Origin: Chakrabartia godavariana
Lineage (GTDB): Bacteria > Pseudomonadota > Alphaproteobacteria > Sphingomonadales > Sphingomonadaceae
Direction of reading: 5' to 3'
Assembly: GCA_005518185.1 (NCBI GenBank)
Contig: RKSN01000001.1
Coordinates: 744,501-808,500, forward strand
Length of the DNA: 64,000 nt
The notes under the pieces were generated by a model. That model was not told the DNA's origin, searched no databases, and saw only the letters and a program-made list of their open reading frames with translations. Positions 27,573-35,789 of this stretch are shown here, piece by piece (position 1 is the first letter of the stretch; each line of letters starts with the position of its first letter). A program made the translations under genes and the position numbers.

Positions 27573-27781
27573 AAAAGTTCCCCCGGAAGAACACCCAGTG
27601 CACTTGCTATGGCTACGATCACACTCAGCGAAGGGTTCTCTTGCCCCCGTTCAATGCCACCTAAATACCGGACATCAATGCCGACTTGGCCAGCCAAATC
27701 TTCCTGAGTACGGGCAGCAGCTTTCCGACGAATTCGGACGTTCTCCCCGAACACATCATGCCATTTTGGGGAAGTCTCCAC
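27566..27781 (-). CDS. XRE-family HTH regulator
   Basis: This 71-aa protein is almost entirely a Cro/CI-type helix-turn-helix: FGENVRIRRKAAARTQEDLAGQVGIDVRYLGGIERGQENPSLSVIVAIASALGV. It is convergent with and overlaps the end of the small Cys/His gene by 7 bp, and diverges from the lipoprotein gene 111 bp away. It may repress the Slam/lipoprotein cargo or itself. Confidence 0.87.
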   Translation of the reverse strand: METSPKWHDVFGENVRIRRKAAARTQEDLAGQVGIDVRYLGGIERGQENPSLSVIVAIASALGVLPGELFQ

Positions 27782-27892
27782 CTTAACACGCGTGCCAACT
27801 CCGCTAGGAGTTTCAAGGAACTATAGTTCCGATTCTTCGCTCGAACGTAATTTCGGGCCCATTGTACAGTGCAGCTGGAGGAGTAGCCGCTT

Positions 27893-28855
27893 ATGTCCAA
27901 GATTAGCTCCCTGACGTCTCTCGCTGTGCTTTCCATCGCACTTGCAGCTTGCGGGGGAGGGTCAAGCGGAGGCGGAGTACAGTCTATCCCGTCGCCTCCC
28001 CCTGCACCAACACCTCCTCCCCCGCCACCGCCTTCCACACCTACTGACTTTTCAAGTTGGAACTCTGTGCCCACCACCGGCATATTGAGGCTGAGTGGTA
28101 AATCCGTAGAAGCCTCTTACGTTCCGGCGCAAATGAATGGGACCGTAGGAAGCTACAACACCCCGGGAGCTGGCACAGTCACCGCAGATTTCACTTATAG
28201 CTCGGGCTCTCAAACTGGGGTCTCAGTTCAAGGAACTCAGTCCTCCGTGAGTTTCAGCAATGGTGATGGATCCACCAAAATCAATCTCGCCTCAAGCCCT
28301 AGCACCACGAAATACAGCTCCCCGAGTGGCGCCACCTCGCTATTGGTCGTTGATGCGGCGGCTGCGGGTTATTCTTACCTGAGCTATGGGGCGTGGACTG
28401 GAGCAACCTCAAATACCGGGTACATAAACAGTTTCCATGCCGGTTCGCCTACCCCTTCGGGTTCCGTCCCAACCTCCGGGTCCGCGACCTATCGCGGAAC
28501 TTCAACTGGCTATTATTCCTCAGTAAACGGTTCTGTGAATGCAGTGACTTCCGATGTGGCGCTGACAACCGACTTCGCCTCGCGGTCAATTAGCTACGTC
28601 GCCAGCAACACTCAGGGCTCGAGTGCGTATCCGGGCCTCAATATCACAGGGACTCTCACTTACAGTTCTGGGTCAAGCAACTTTACCGGAACGTTATCGA
28701 CTCCCCAAGGTTTCGGCACAGGAGTGTTGTCAGGAACGGCCTCTGGCAGCTTCTATGGACCCTCAGGCCAAGAGTTGGGCGGGGCGTTCGTACTCAATTG
28801 GGTGGGCGGCACCGTCGGACAGTACGTGGGGTCGTTTGGCGGCAAGAGGCAGTGA
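27893..28855 (+). CDS. TbpB-like barrel surface lipoprotein (Slam-type substrate)
   Basis: This 320-aa protein has a lipoprotein signal with lipobox LAAC (Cys20), a Gly/Ser stretch and a Pro-rich linker (PPPAPTPPPPPP), then a beta-rich, Ser/Thr/Gly-rich body. The C-terminal block ASGSFYGPSGQELGGAFVLNW and GSFGGKR is the hallmark of transferrin-binding-protein-B-like beta-barrel domains. It lies 14 bp before a Slam gene, and Slam proteins export such lipoproteins to the cell surface. Its ligand is unknown: related lipoproteins bind haem, metal-carrier proteins or other targets. Confidence 0.78.
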   Translation: MSKISSLTSLAVLSIALAACGGGSSGGGVQSIPSPPPAPTPPPPPPPSTPTDFSSWNSVPTTGILRLSGKSVEASYVPAQMNGTVGSYNTPGAGTVTADFTYSSGSQTGVSVQGTQSSVSFSNGDGSTKINLASSPSTTKYSSPSGATSLLVVDAAAAGYSYLSYGAWTGATSNTGYINSFHAGSPTPSGSVPTSGSATYRGTSTGYYSSVNGSVNAVTSDVALTTDFASRSISYVASNTQGSSAYPGLNITGTLTYSSGSSNFTGTLSTPQGFGTGVLSGTASGSFYGPSGQELGGAFVLNWVGGTVGQYVGSFGGKRQ

Positions 28856-28869
28856 TCGCAACGTAGGTC

Positions 28870-30012
28870 ATGACCCTCTGCGAGTTACCACCTTGTGTCA
28901 GCGCTCCGTCGCCGCTCGAAGTTGATACCGAGTTCCAGTTTGCCCTTCGCCTGATCGATATCGGTCAGGCCGCGTCCGCCGTGCCAAGCTTAGCTCGCTT
29001 GTACCAACAGACCCATGCCAAACGCATTGGTCTTGAACTGGCCCGTGCGCTCACGTTTTCAGGTCGGTCGAAGGAGGCCCGTAAGCTGTTTGTTGATATA
29101 TACAACGACGAACCGCCACCAGCAGTGAAGCTGACGATACTGAAATTCATTGACCAGATCGACCGAAGCCGGGGCAAATTCACTTTCGGCGTTGCCGCGA
29201 CGAAGACATCGAATCCGCTGAGCCAGCCGGATTCGGTGCAAGTCTATTTTCTTGGAAACACCTTCACCATCCAGCTGAACCGGGACGACCGTAATCTGCT
29301 GGGTATCCTCGCAAATGCGGGTTACGAGCGAACGTATACAAATGGGTATGACGTAAGGGCATTCGTATCCCATCGAGAGATGCCGAGGCATCCGAATGCT
29401 GACCTAACGAGCGGCGACGTCTCAGTCGGCAAACAGATTGCAGAGGCGCCCGTGGAGGTCAGGGCGGGCGTTCAGTTTCAGAGCATGACGAAGCAATCAT
29501 TCCGTATGCCCTATTTTGAAATCTCTTACCGGCGAGCGCTGGGGCCTGCGATCGAAATTCAACCAAGGCTTCAAGTCGGATACCATGATTTCTTAGGCGG
29601 CCCCGGATTGTCTGGCATGAACTATCGTGTCCTGGCACCTGTCACATACTCACCGAGACCGACCCTTGGTTTTTCCATTGGCCCGCGCGTCGAGTTTAGA
29701 GCCGCTGCCTTTGCTGAACAGCGGTACGTTAGCGCGGGGTTGGCACTGGATGTAGCCCATACCGGAAAACGCTTGGCCGTGTCGTTCACCGCATTTCCAT
29801 ATACGACCCAATTTTCGGCTGTTGATCCTTTTTGGGGTAAAAGGCGGTCCGACACTTCTCTGTACGTCGCCGCCGTCCTAAGCTCTGATCGACTGCGTGT
29901 GAAAGGAGTTGTCCCAACAATTGGCCCGTATTGCGGATTGAACCGTTCCAACATCGCCTATTACAGCATTAACAACTGTGGGGTGAGCTTTGGTGCGCGT
30001 CGAATTTTCTAG
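28870..30012 (+). CDS. Slam-type (DUF560) outer-membrane lipoprotein exporter
   Basis: This 380-aa protein has the Slam layout. A short TPR-like region (about 20-95) contains the family-typical IGLELARALTFSGRSKEARKLFVDIYNDEPPPAVK. A beta-barrel of about 270 residues ends in NIAYYSINNCGVSFGARRIF, with the terminal Phe used for barrel insertion. The gene follows its likely lipoprotein partner by 14 bp. Oddly, an in-frame stop sits one codon before ATG 28870, and the first 20 residues contain no hydrophobic signal peptide, although Slams must cross the inner membrane. It may be N-terminally truncated. The N-terminal TPR part is shorter than in most Slams. Confidence 0.76.
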   Translation: MTLCELPPCVSAPSPLEVDTEFQFALRLIDIGQAASAVPSLARLYQQTHAKRIGLELARALTFSGRSKEARKLFVDIYNDEPPPAVKLTILKFIDQIDRSRGKFTFGVAATKTSNPLSQPDSVQVYFLGNTFTIQLNRDDRNLLGILANAGYERTYTNGYDVRAFVSHREMPRHPNADLTSGDVSVGKQIAEAPVEVRAGVQFQSMTKQSFRMPYFEISYRRALGPAIEIQPRLQVGYHDFLGGPGLSGMNYRVLAPVTYSPRPTLGFSIGPRVEFRAAAFAEQRYVSAGLALDVAHTGKRLAVSFTAFPYTTQFSAVDPFWGKRRSDTSLYVAAVLSSDRLRVKGVVPTIGPYCGLNRSNIAYYSINNCGVSFGARRIF

Positions 30013-30212
30013 TATCATTCAGATTTCCGTCCCCGCCACTTCATTTAACGGGGCTGATGGTCGTGTATATTCGAGCAACTACGGCTCGAGGTGTTCGACC
30101 CAGCGCACAACTGCATTATCTGCAGGCTCCACCGTTATAGATATTGTTAGACGAAAGTAATCTGTTCTGCTTCAATAAATCGACGAATCGACGTTACAAA
30201 TGGGGGAATACC

Positions 30213-30833
30213 ATGAAAAAATCTGTTCCGATTTTCACGATGTCTGCGCTTGTCATGTGCCAGTCGGCACTCGCACAAATGGCGGCACCACAGCCCGTCC
30301 CATCCGCAGTAGTTGTGTCCGCAGCGCCGGAGCAGAATATCCTTCGGGCGGGAACCGAAATTCCGATGATTATGCGGGAGGAGCTTACCACCAAGAAGAA
30401 GAAGCTGCGCGTTGGACAACGCTTCCAGATGGAGGTGGGGCAGAACGTGACTGCCAACGGCGTGACCGTCATACCTGCGGGCACTCCCGGAACGGGCGAA
30501 GTGACAGAGGTCCGCAACAAGGGAATGTGGGGCAAATCGGGCTATATCGGTGCTCGTGTCGTCTCTATCCGTTTGGGCGACCGAACCTTCCGTGTATCAG
30601 GCAGCTTTGACGACAAGGGCGTCACCGGAACCGGCGGCGTTATTGCGTCAATCGCACTTGTGCCGCTTGCGGGCTTTTTCACGACAGGGACTAGCGCCTT
30701 CATTGCTTCCGGGTCGGGCGTGAAGGCTTTCCTTGATGAGGATATTGTTTTCCATGCCGTCGCGCCGCAAGCCGTGGAAGTCCCGGCCGCACCGGCCGCC
30801 GTCTCCCCAGCGACGCCCGCAACTTCCAAATAG
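30213..30833 (+). CDS. Exported protein of unknown function
   Basis: This 206-aa protein starts at ATG 30213 after GGGGGA and has a clear signal peptide (MKKSVPIFTMSALVMCQSALAQ). The mature part has a beta-rich core (LRAGTEIPMIMREELTTKKKK, GQRFQMEVGQNVTANGVTVIPAGTPGTGEVTEVRNKG) and a hydrophobic stretch (GVIASIALVPLAGFFTTG). The core vaguely resembles beta-barrel modules of secretion-channel proteins, but I do not assign a function. It ends in an Ala/Pro tail. It is the last recognisable island gene. Confidence 0.68.
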   Translation: MKKSVPIFTMSALVMCQSALAQMAAPQPVPSAVVVSAAPEQNILRAGTEIPMIMREELTTKKKKLRVGQRFQMEVGQNVTANGVTVIPAGTPGTGEVTEVRNKGMWGKSGYIGARVVSIRLGDRTFRVSGSFDDKGVTGTGGVIASIALVPLAGFFTTGTSAFIASGSGVKAFLDEDIVFHAVAPQAVEVPAAPAAVSPATPATSK

Positions 30834-31666
30834 TCACAGTTAAGCATCAATCGGACGTGAAGTAGCAGGGGCAGGGCCAACGCTCTGCCCCATTTCTATT
30901 GGCGAGTGCTTCGGACACGGTGCCCCGCCCCGGCCATGTCAGCCTATATCTTTCTATTATAGACGCGCGCGGAATGGCGTTCAAAAACGAGCGACGGCCG
31001 CCCCTGTGGATAAGTTGAACACCAAACTGAACACCTCGGCCCGTAAAATGCCGGGTTTTGCGTCAAGAGGCACTATGACTGAACACCAAACTGAACACCT
31101 TTGACACACGCGACCGCCTCCTTTTTCCGGCCTCCAGAAATTCACACGCGCCGCCTGCCCAATATTTTCCGTCCAACCGCAGCGCTTGGCGACAACCCGG
31201 CGGGTTTGGTCATGCAGGTGTATTGGCTATGCAAGCCGCTGATTAGGTCAGCTTTAGTCTTAAGCCGTCTGCAAGTGTGGCAGCCTTCATGATCTGCGAC
31301 AGCCTTCAAACGACTGTCTGCTGCCTTTTGTGGCGCGAATTGTCCGACTTAGACGGCAGAACACGCCGCTCTGCATTCCAGCAATGGTGGTGAGGGTCAC
31401 ACCTTCTCTTGATGCTAGCCTAGACCATGGCGCTTCGCGCAAGAACGAAATACCCCAACATGGGTCAGGCGCAGTCAAACGAGCAAAGCTGTATGTAGGA
31501 AGGAAGCACGGGTCCCATCTGCACAGAGCGGGGTGTGCCACCCCCGTGGGGCCTAGTTGACCAGATTTTTTGAGGGGAGGGGGGGGAGGCAGCGACGAAC
31601 CTATTGGGGAACGTTTTTGGTAACTTTGACAACTAACGCGTAGAATTCCTAATTTTCCGAAGAACT
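30834..31666. other. Non-coding right end of the island
   Basis: No convincing protein gene lies in these 833 bp; the short open frames lack codon bias and ribosome-binding sites. The region holds a DnaA box and four iterons (31005-31099), then featureless sequence up to the tRNA, including a G-run near 31575-31590 and an AT-rich stretch near 31600-31660. Confidence 0.6.
31005..31099. repeat. DnaA box plus four iterons: putative island replication origin
   Basis: TGTGGATAA (31005-31013) is a perfect DnaA box (reverse of TTATCCACA). The 8-mer TGAACACC follows at 31016-31023, 31028-31035, 31080-31087 and 31092-31099, as two identical 21-bp blocks 64 bp apart. Within each block the copies are 12 bp apart. 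Iterons beside a DnaA box are typical of origins. The P4 alpha protein is known to bind repeats containing TGAACA, which fits the island's P4-like helicase. Confidence 0.6.
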
Positions 31667-31680
31667 TGGCGGAGCGGGAG
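31667..31680. repeat. attR: 14-bp direct repeat within tRNA-Ser
   Basis: TGGCGGAGCGGGAG equals 21697-21710 and forms the 3' end (with CCA) of the leftward tRNA-Ser gene. It marks the right boundary of the island. Confidence 0.75.
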
Positions 31681-31757
31681 GGATTCGAACCCTCGATACG
31701 CTTTTGACGTATACTCACTTTCCAGGCGAGCGCCTTCGACCACTCGGCCACCGCTCC
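31667..31757 (-). tRNA. tRNA-Ser(GGA), with encoded CCA
   Basis: The 91-nt gene begins GGAGCGG and ends CCGCTCCGCCA, giving a perfect 7-bp acceptor stem, discriminator G and CCA. The D arm, a long variable arm and the TPsiC motif GGTTCGAATCC are present. The anticodon GGA lies at 31721-31723 (read leftward), so it reads UCC/UCU serine codons. Its 3' end is the integration target of the adjacent island. Confidence 0.93.
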
Positions 31758-31834
31758 GCATGCACTGGAATGGCGCGCCCTATCGCGGGTGGAGGGGTTT
31801 CGCAAGGGCACAAGCTGTGCAATCTTGCTGTGCC

Positions 31835-32878
31835 ATGAAAAGACTTGCCCTTGCTGTCGCCGCATTGCCCCTGATTGCGGCGGGGCCCGCCGATTGGGCG
31901 CCTGCGCTTGCACCGTCCGAGATTGTGGCGGCGGCACCAGCTGCGGATTGGGTGCGGATCGCGCCGTCTGACCTGATGGTGATGGAGCTCGCGCCGGATG
32001 CGAGGGGATCAAAGAGGCAGAGTGCACCGCGCCGCGTGGTGATCCAGCTGATGCCTGCGCCGTTCTCGCAAGGATGGGTCGGTAATATCCGCAAGCTTGT
32101 CGCCGCGCGCTGGTATGACGGCGTAAGCGTCAACCGGGTGCAGGACAATTACGTCGCGCAATGGGGCGATGCGAACGCCGAGGACCCCAAAGCGGCGAAG
32201 AAGCTGCCAGCGGGGCTCACGGTAATGGGCGCGCCGCAGTACACATTCAAAATCGCCGGGGAACTCGGTTCGCGGCTGCTTGCGCCGACACTGATCGCAT
32301 TGGAAAAAGCCCGCACCGACTGCCGAAATCGCTACCCCGATGGCGGGGAAGGAAGAGCGACGTGCGAATACGATGCCCAGCAGAAATCAGCACGTCCCGA
32401 TCCCTATGCGGCAGCTCACGTGTTTTACGCGGGTTGGCCGATCGCGCTCGGCGCCGATGAGACATCATGGCCCATTCACTGCTACGGCATGGTCGGCGTC
32501 GGGCGCGGGCTTGCCCCTGAAACGGGCTCGGGTGCCGAGCTTTACGCCGTTATCGGCCATGCGCCGCGGCATCTGGACCGCAACATCGCGCTCGTCGGGC
32601 GGGTGATCGAGGGGATCGAGCATCTGTCGTCGCTGCCACGCGGCACGGAAGCGCTCGGTTTCTACAAAACGCCGGAGGAGCGCACGCCGATCGCCTCGGT
32701 CCGCATGGGTCAGGAGATCAAGGATCTGCCCGCTTACGAATATCTCTCAACCGAGAGCGCCAGTTTTGCGCGCTATGCGGAAGCACGGGCCAATCGGCGG
32801 GATGCGTTCTTCAACGTGCCTGCAGGCGGCGCGGACATCTGCAACATTCCGGTCCCGGTTCGCCGCGTGAAGGGCTGA
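31835..32878 (+). CDS. Exported cyclophilin-type peptidylprolyl isomerase
   Basis: This 347-aa protein has a signal peptide (MKRLALAVAALPLIAAGPAD) and a cyclophilin-like core, with RRVVIQLMPAPFSQGWVGNIRKLVAARWYDGVSVNRVQDNYVAQWGD. The loop between the two halves contains a Cys/Glu-rich insertion (about residues 165-205), so it is longer than classical PpiA. C-terminally, YGMVGVGRG and GHAPRHLDRNIALVGRVIEGIEHLSSLPRG match the family. It acts in periplasmic protein folding. It is just right of the tRNA. Confidence 0.83.
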   Translation: MKRLALAVAALPLIAAGPADWAPALAPSEIVAAAPAADWVRIAPSDLMVMELAPDARGSKRQSAPRRVVIQLMPAPFSQGWVGNIRKLVAARWYDGVSVNRVQDNYVAQWGDANAEDPKAAKKLPAGLTVMGAPQYTFKIAGELGSRLLAPTLIALEKARTDCRNRYPDGGEGRATCEYDAQQKSARPDPYAAAHVFYAGWPIALGADETSWPIHCYGMVGVGRGLAPETGSGAELYAVIGHAPRHLDRNIALVGRVIEGIEHLSSLPRGTEALGFYKTPEERTPIASVRMGQEIKDLPAYEYLSTESASFARYAEARANRRDAFFNVPAGGADICNIPVPVRRVKG

Positions 32879-33053
32879 GTTCCTGCGGGTCTGACGGCAA
32901 CCGTTGCTTTTTTGCAACGCAGCAAAAGACTCTTTGCCAGACTGTCATAATTCGACTCGCGCGTCACAGCGCCGAAATATATGGCGCGCACAGGAGCCGG
33001 GATTGCGTCGGGACAGGCGCAGCAATCCGGTACTTCCACATCAGGGGATCACC

Positions 33054-35606
33054 ATGAAGACTCAGTTTTACTTTGGCGTCGCCGCCATTGCGATCACGGC
33101 CGCGACTCCGGCCTTTGCCCAGTCGACGGGCTCGATCATTGTCGATGACGAAATCGTCGTCACCGCGCAGAAGAGCGAAGACGGCGTTGCCGGGATCGTC
33201 GTTCCCGACGCCACCAAGGCGCGCGGCGTCATTACGCAGGAGCTGATCCAGACGCAGGCTGCGGGTCAGACCATTCTCAACACGATCAACCTCATCCCAG
33301 GCGTGAACTTCACGCAGTCGGACGCTTATGGCTCGTCGGGCGGCAACATCCGTATCCGCGGCTTTGACGGCAACCGCATCTCGCTGACGTTCGACGGTTT
33401 CCCGCTGAATGACTCCGGCAACTATGCTATTTTCTCGAACCAGCAGCTTGATCCGGAACTGATCGAGCAGGTCAACGTCAACCTCGGCACGACCGACGTC
33501 GACAGCCCGACCGCGTCGGCCGCCGGTGGCACCGTCAACTACCGCACGATCAATGGCGGCGAAGACATCGCAGCCAAGGTCAGCGCGTCGGCGGGCGATT
33601 TTGGCTACACCCGCATCTTCGGCTGGATCAGCTCCGGTGCGTTCACCGACAGCGGCTCGCGCATCTGGGTTTCGGCCAGCCAGGCGAAGAACGACAAGTT
33701 CAAGGGCCCGGGCGGCATCAACAAGCAGCAGTATAATGCGCGCTTCTATCAGCCGATCGGCGACAATGGTGACTTCATCTCGCTCGCCGGTCACTACAAC
33801 CAGAACCGCAACAACTTCTACCGCAACCCGAGCGTGAACGATCTGCGCACGCTGTTCGGCGCGACGACGATCCCGCTTGCGGCCAACGTTTCTGCGGCCA
33901 ACCCGCTTGACCTCTCGGTTCTGTCGGGCACGCAGCAGGATGCGCTGTTCAACTTCGAAAATGACGCGACCTGCAACCAGCCGGTCAAGGGTCCGGGTGC
34001 GCAGAACTATGGTGGTACGGGCTTCACCTGCACCAACTTCTACGGCGTGCGCATCAACCCGTCGAACACGGGCAATGCGCGCTTCAACTCGCGCTTCACG
34101 CTGACCGATAAGCTCATCTTCACGGCGGACGCCTCGTTCCAGTATGTGCTGGCCAATGGCGGTGGGTACACGACGCTCGCGGAAAACAGCGCTCTCGCCA
34201 AGGGCAGTGTCACGACCCGCGCGGGCGTGGACTTCAACGGCGACGGGGATGTCCTCGACACGGTCGGCTTCTACACGCCGAACAACACCAACACGCGCCG
34301 CTACACGGCGATCATGTCGCTGATCTATGACATCAACGACAACCATCGCGTCCGTCTCGCCTACACCTTTGACCGTGCACGTCACCGTCAGACGGGCGAA
34401 TGGGGCTATCTGAACTCGGCCGGCTTCCCGCAAAGCCCGTTTGGTGGCCGCAATGGTCCGGACGTTCTGAACGCGGACGGCTTCCAGCTCCAGCAGCGTG
34501 ACCGCCTGTCGATCGCGCTCCTGAACCAGGTCGCCGGTCAGTATGTCGGCAAGTTCCTCGACGAGAAGCTGCGTGTTGAAATCGGGGTGCGTGCGCCGTT
34601 CTTCCAGCGTGACCTGAACCAGTACTGCTACACGCAGACGGGCGGCAGCGGCTTTGCAACCTGCACCAGCCAGCTTCCGGCCAACCTCGTCATCGTTCCG
34701 GCGACGCAGCTGACCGGTCCGTTCCCGGCCAACTCGCTCTACGCACCGTTCAAGGCGCAGTATAAGTACAACAAGGTGCTGCCGAACGCAGGCCTGACCT
34801 ACAAGCTGACCGATAATGTCAGCGCGTTTGCCAGCTACGCAAAGGGCTTCTCGGCCCCGCGTACGGACAACCTGTACCGTCAGCCGGTCGTCATCGTGAC
34901 GCCGGAAACCACGGACGCGTTCGACCTTGGCATGCGTTACACCAGCGGGAAGATCCAGGCACAGGCGACCGGCTGGTACATCCAGTACCAGAACCGCATC
35001 GTGACCTCGTTCGACCAGGCGCTTGGCATCTCGGTTGACCGCAACGTCGGTAAGGTGAAGAGCTACGGCATCGATGCGAACATCGCCTACAGCCCGATCC
35101 GTGATCTCACGCTGTACACCTTCGCGTCGTACAACAGCTCGAAGCTGCAGCAGGACATCGAAATTGGCCGGACCACGGGCTTCCCGACCGGCGGTTCCAA
35201 CATCACCATCTTCGCGCCGACGGCTGGCAAGTATGTCACCGAAACGCCGAAGTGGACCGTTGGTGGCCGTGCGTCGGTTGACTACGGTCCTGTCAGCCTC
35301 GGTGCGCAGGTCAAGTATGTCAGCAAGCGCTTCGCAACCGACGTCAATGACGTTGTTGCGCCGAGCTACACGACGGTGGACGCCAATGCCCGCTTCAGCT
35401 TCGCTGACTATGGCATGAAGGACACCTTCTTCCAGATCAACGCGACGAACCTGTTCAACCGGTTCTACTTCGGGAACATCAGCACGCAGATCAACCACGG
35501 CAACATCTGCCCGACCGGTTACACCTGCGCTGCAAACGGTGCGAACCCGAACTTCTCGGTTGGCGCGCCGCGCACCATCATGGGCACGCTGCAGATCGGC
35601 TTCTAA
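33054..35606 (+). CDS. TonB-dependent outer-membrane receptor
   Basis: This 850-aa receptor has a signal peptide (ATPAFAQ) and TonB box DEIVVTAQK. The plug contains LNTINLIPGVNFTQSDAYGSSGGNIRIRGFDGNRISLTFDGFPLNDSGNYA and VNVNLGTTDVDSPTASAAGGTVNY. The barrel ends GTLQIGF. Codon use is strongly biased and the gene carries a strong terminator, suggesting high expression. The ATG 33054 is preceded by AGGGGA. It stands alone; the ligand is unknown. Confidence 0.92.
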   Translation: MKTQFYFGVAAIAITAATPAFAQSTGSIIVDDEIVVTAQKSEDGVAGIVVPDATKARGVITQELIQTQAAGQTILNTINLIPGVNFTQSDAYGSSGGNIRIRGFDGNRISLTFDGFPLNDSGNYAIFSNQQLDPELIEQVNVNLGTTDVDSPTASAAGGTVNYRTINGGEDIAAKVSASAGDFGYTRIFGWISSGAFTDSGSRIWVSASQAKNDKFKGPGGINKQQYNARFYQPIGDNGDFISLAGHYNQNRNNFYRNPSVNDLRTLFGATTIPLAANVSAANPLDLSVLSGTQQDALFNFENDATCNQPVKGPGAQNYGGTGFTCTNFYGVRINPSNTGNARFNSRFTLTDKLIFTADASFQYVLANGGGYTTLAENSALAKGSVTTRAGVDFNGDGDVLDTVGFYTPNNTNTRRYTAIMSLIYDINDNHRVRLAYTFDRARHRQTGEWGYLNSAGFPQSPFGGRNGPDVLNADGFQLQQRDRLSIALLNQVAGQYVGKFLDEKLRVEIGVRAPFFQRDLNQYCYTQTGGSGFATCTSQLPANLVIVPATQLTGPFPANSLYAPFKAQYKYNKVLPNAGLTYKLTDNVSAFASYAKGFSAPRTDNLYRQPVVIVTPETTDAFDLGMRYTSGKIQAQATGWYIQYQNRIVTSFDQALGISVDRNVGKVKSYGIDANIAYSPIRDLTLYTFASYNSSKLQQDIEIGRTTGFPTGGSNITIFAPTAGKYVTETPKWTVGGRASVDYGPVSLGAQVKYVSKRFATDVNDVVAPSYTTVDANARFSFADYGMKDTFFQINATNLFNRFYFGNISTQINHGNICPTGYTCAANGANPNFSVGAPRTIMGTLQIGF

Positions 35607-35631
35607 GCCCGACTGCACAGCGCAAAGAAAT

Positions 35632-35665
35632 ACCGCCGTCCCGAAAGGGGCGGCGGTTTTCTTTT
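35632..35665 (+). terminator. Strong rho-independent terminator
   Basis: ACCGCCGTCCC (35632-35642) pairs with GGGGCGGCGGT (35647-35657) around the GAAA tetraloop, followed by TTTTCTTTT. It ends the TonB receptor transcript. Confidence 0.93.
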
Positions 35666-35688
35666 GGGTGATCCGCATATGCTTTCAT

Positions 35689-35757
35689 GTCATTCCCGCA
35701 AAAGCGGGAATCCCGCCACCAGCCCTGCCTATGGATCCCCGCTTTCGCGGGGATGAC
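35689..35757. repeat. REP/REPIN-like paired palindromic repeat
   Basis: Two hairpins in opposite arrangement: ATTCCCGC-aaaa-GCGGGAAT (35692-35711) and ATCCCCGC-tttc-GCGGGGAT (35735-35754), flanked by GTC and GAC. In translation this family gives the well-known VIPAKAGIP...MDPRFRGDD peptide, an indicator of dispersed intergenic repeats. It is not a gene. It lies between the receptor and the HD protein. Confidence 0.85.
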
Positions 35758-35789
35758 ATAATGGACGGGTGCTGAGCGGCGCGAAGCCC

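Larger units (their letters stand above)
21697..31680. mobile_element. Integrated P4-like genomic island in tRNA-Ser(GGA)
   Basis: The roughly 10-kb segment between the two 14-bp repeats carries an integrase, an AlpA-like HTH protein, a primase, an SF3 helicase, an XRE regulator, small unknown genes, a Slam/lipoprotein pair and iteron-like repeats. This content matches satellite-type replicative islands of the P4 kind rather than a full phage: no capsid, terminase or portal gene is visible. The tRNA remains intact at the right end. Confidence 0.78.

Noticed and set aside
28000-28060. Proline-rich coding stretch as possible collagen-like repeat protein
   Set aside because: It is a short linker between a lipobox and a TbpB-like domain, typical for surface lipoproteins.
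31101-31292. 63-codon frame just after the iterons
   Set aside because: TTG start, no ribosome-binding site or domain; it is more likely non-coding.
32964-35678. Very long open frame on the minus strand (about 900 codons) opposite a TonB receptor
   Set aside because: The translation is Arg/Val/Asp-rich without any domain. It mirrors the biased codons of the real receptor gene on the plus strand.
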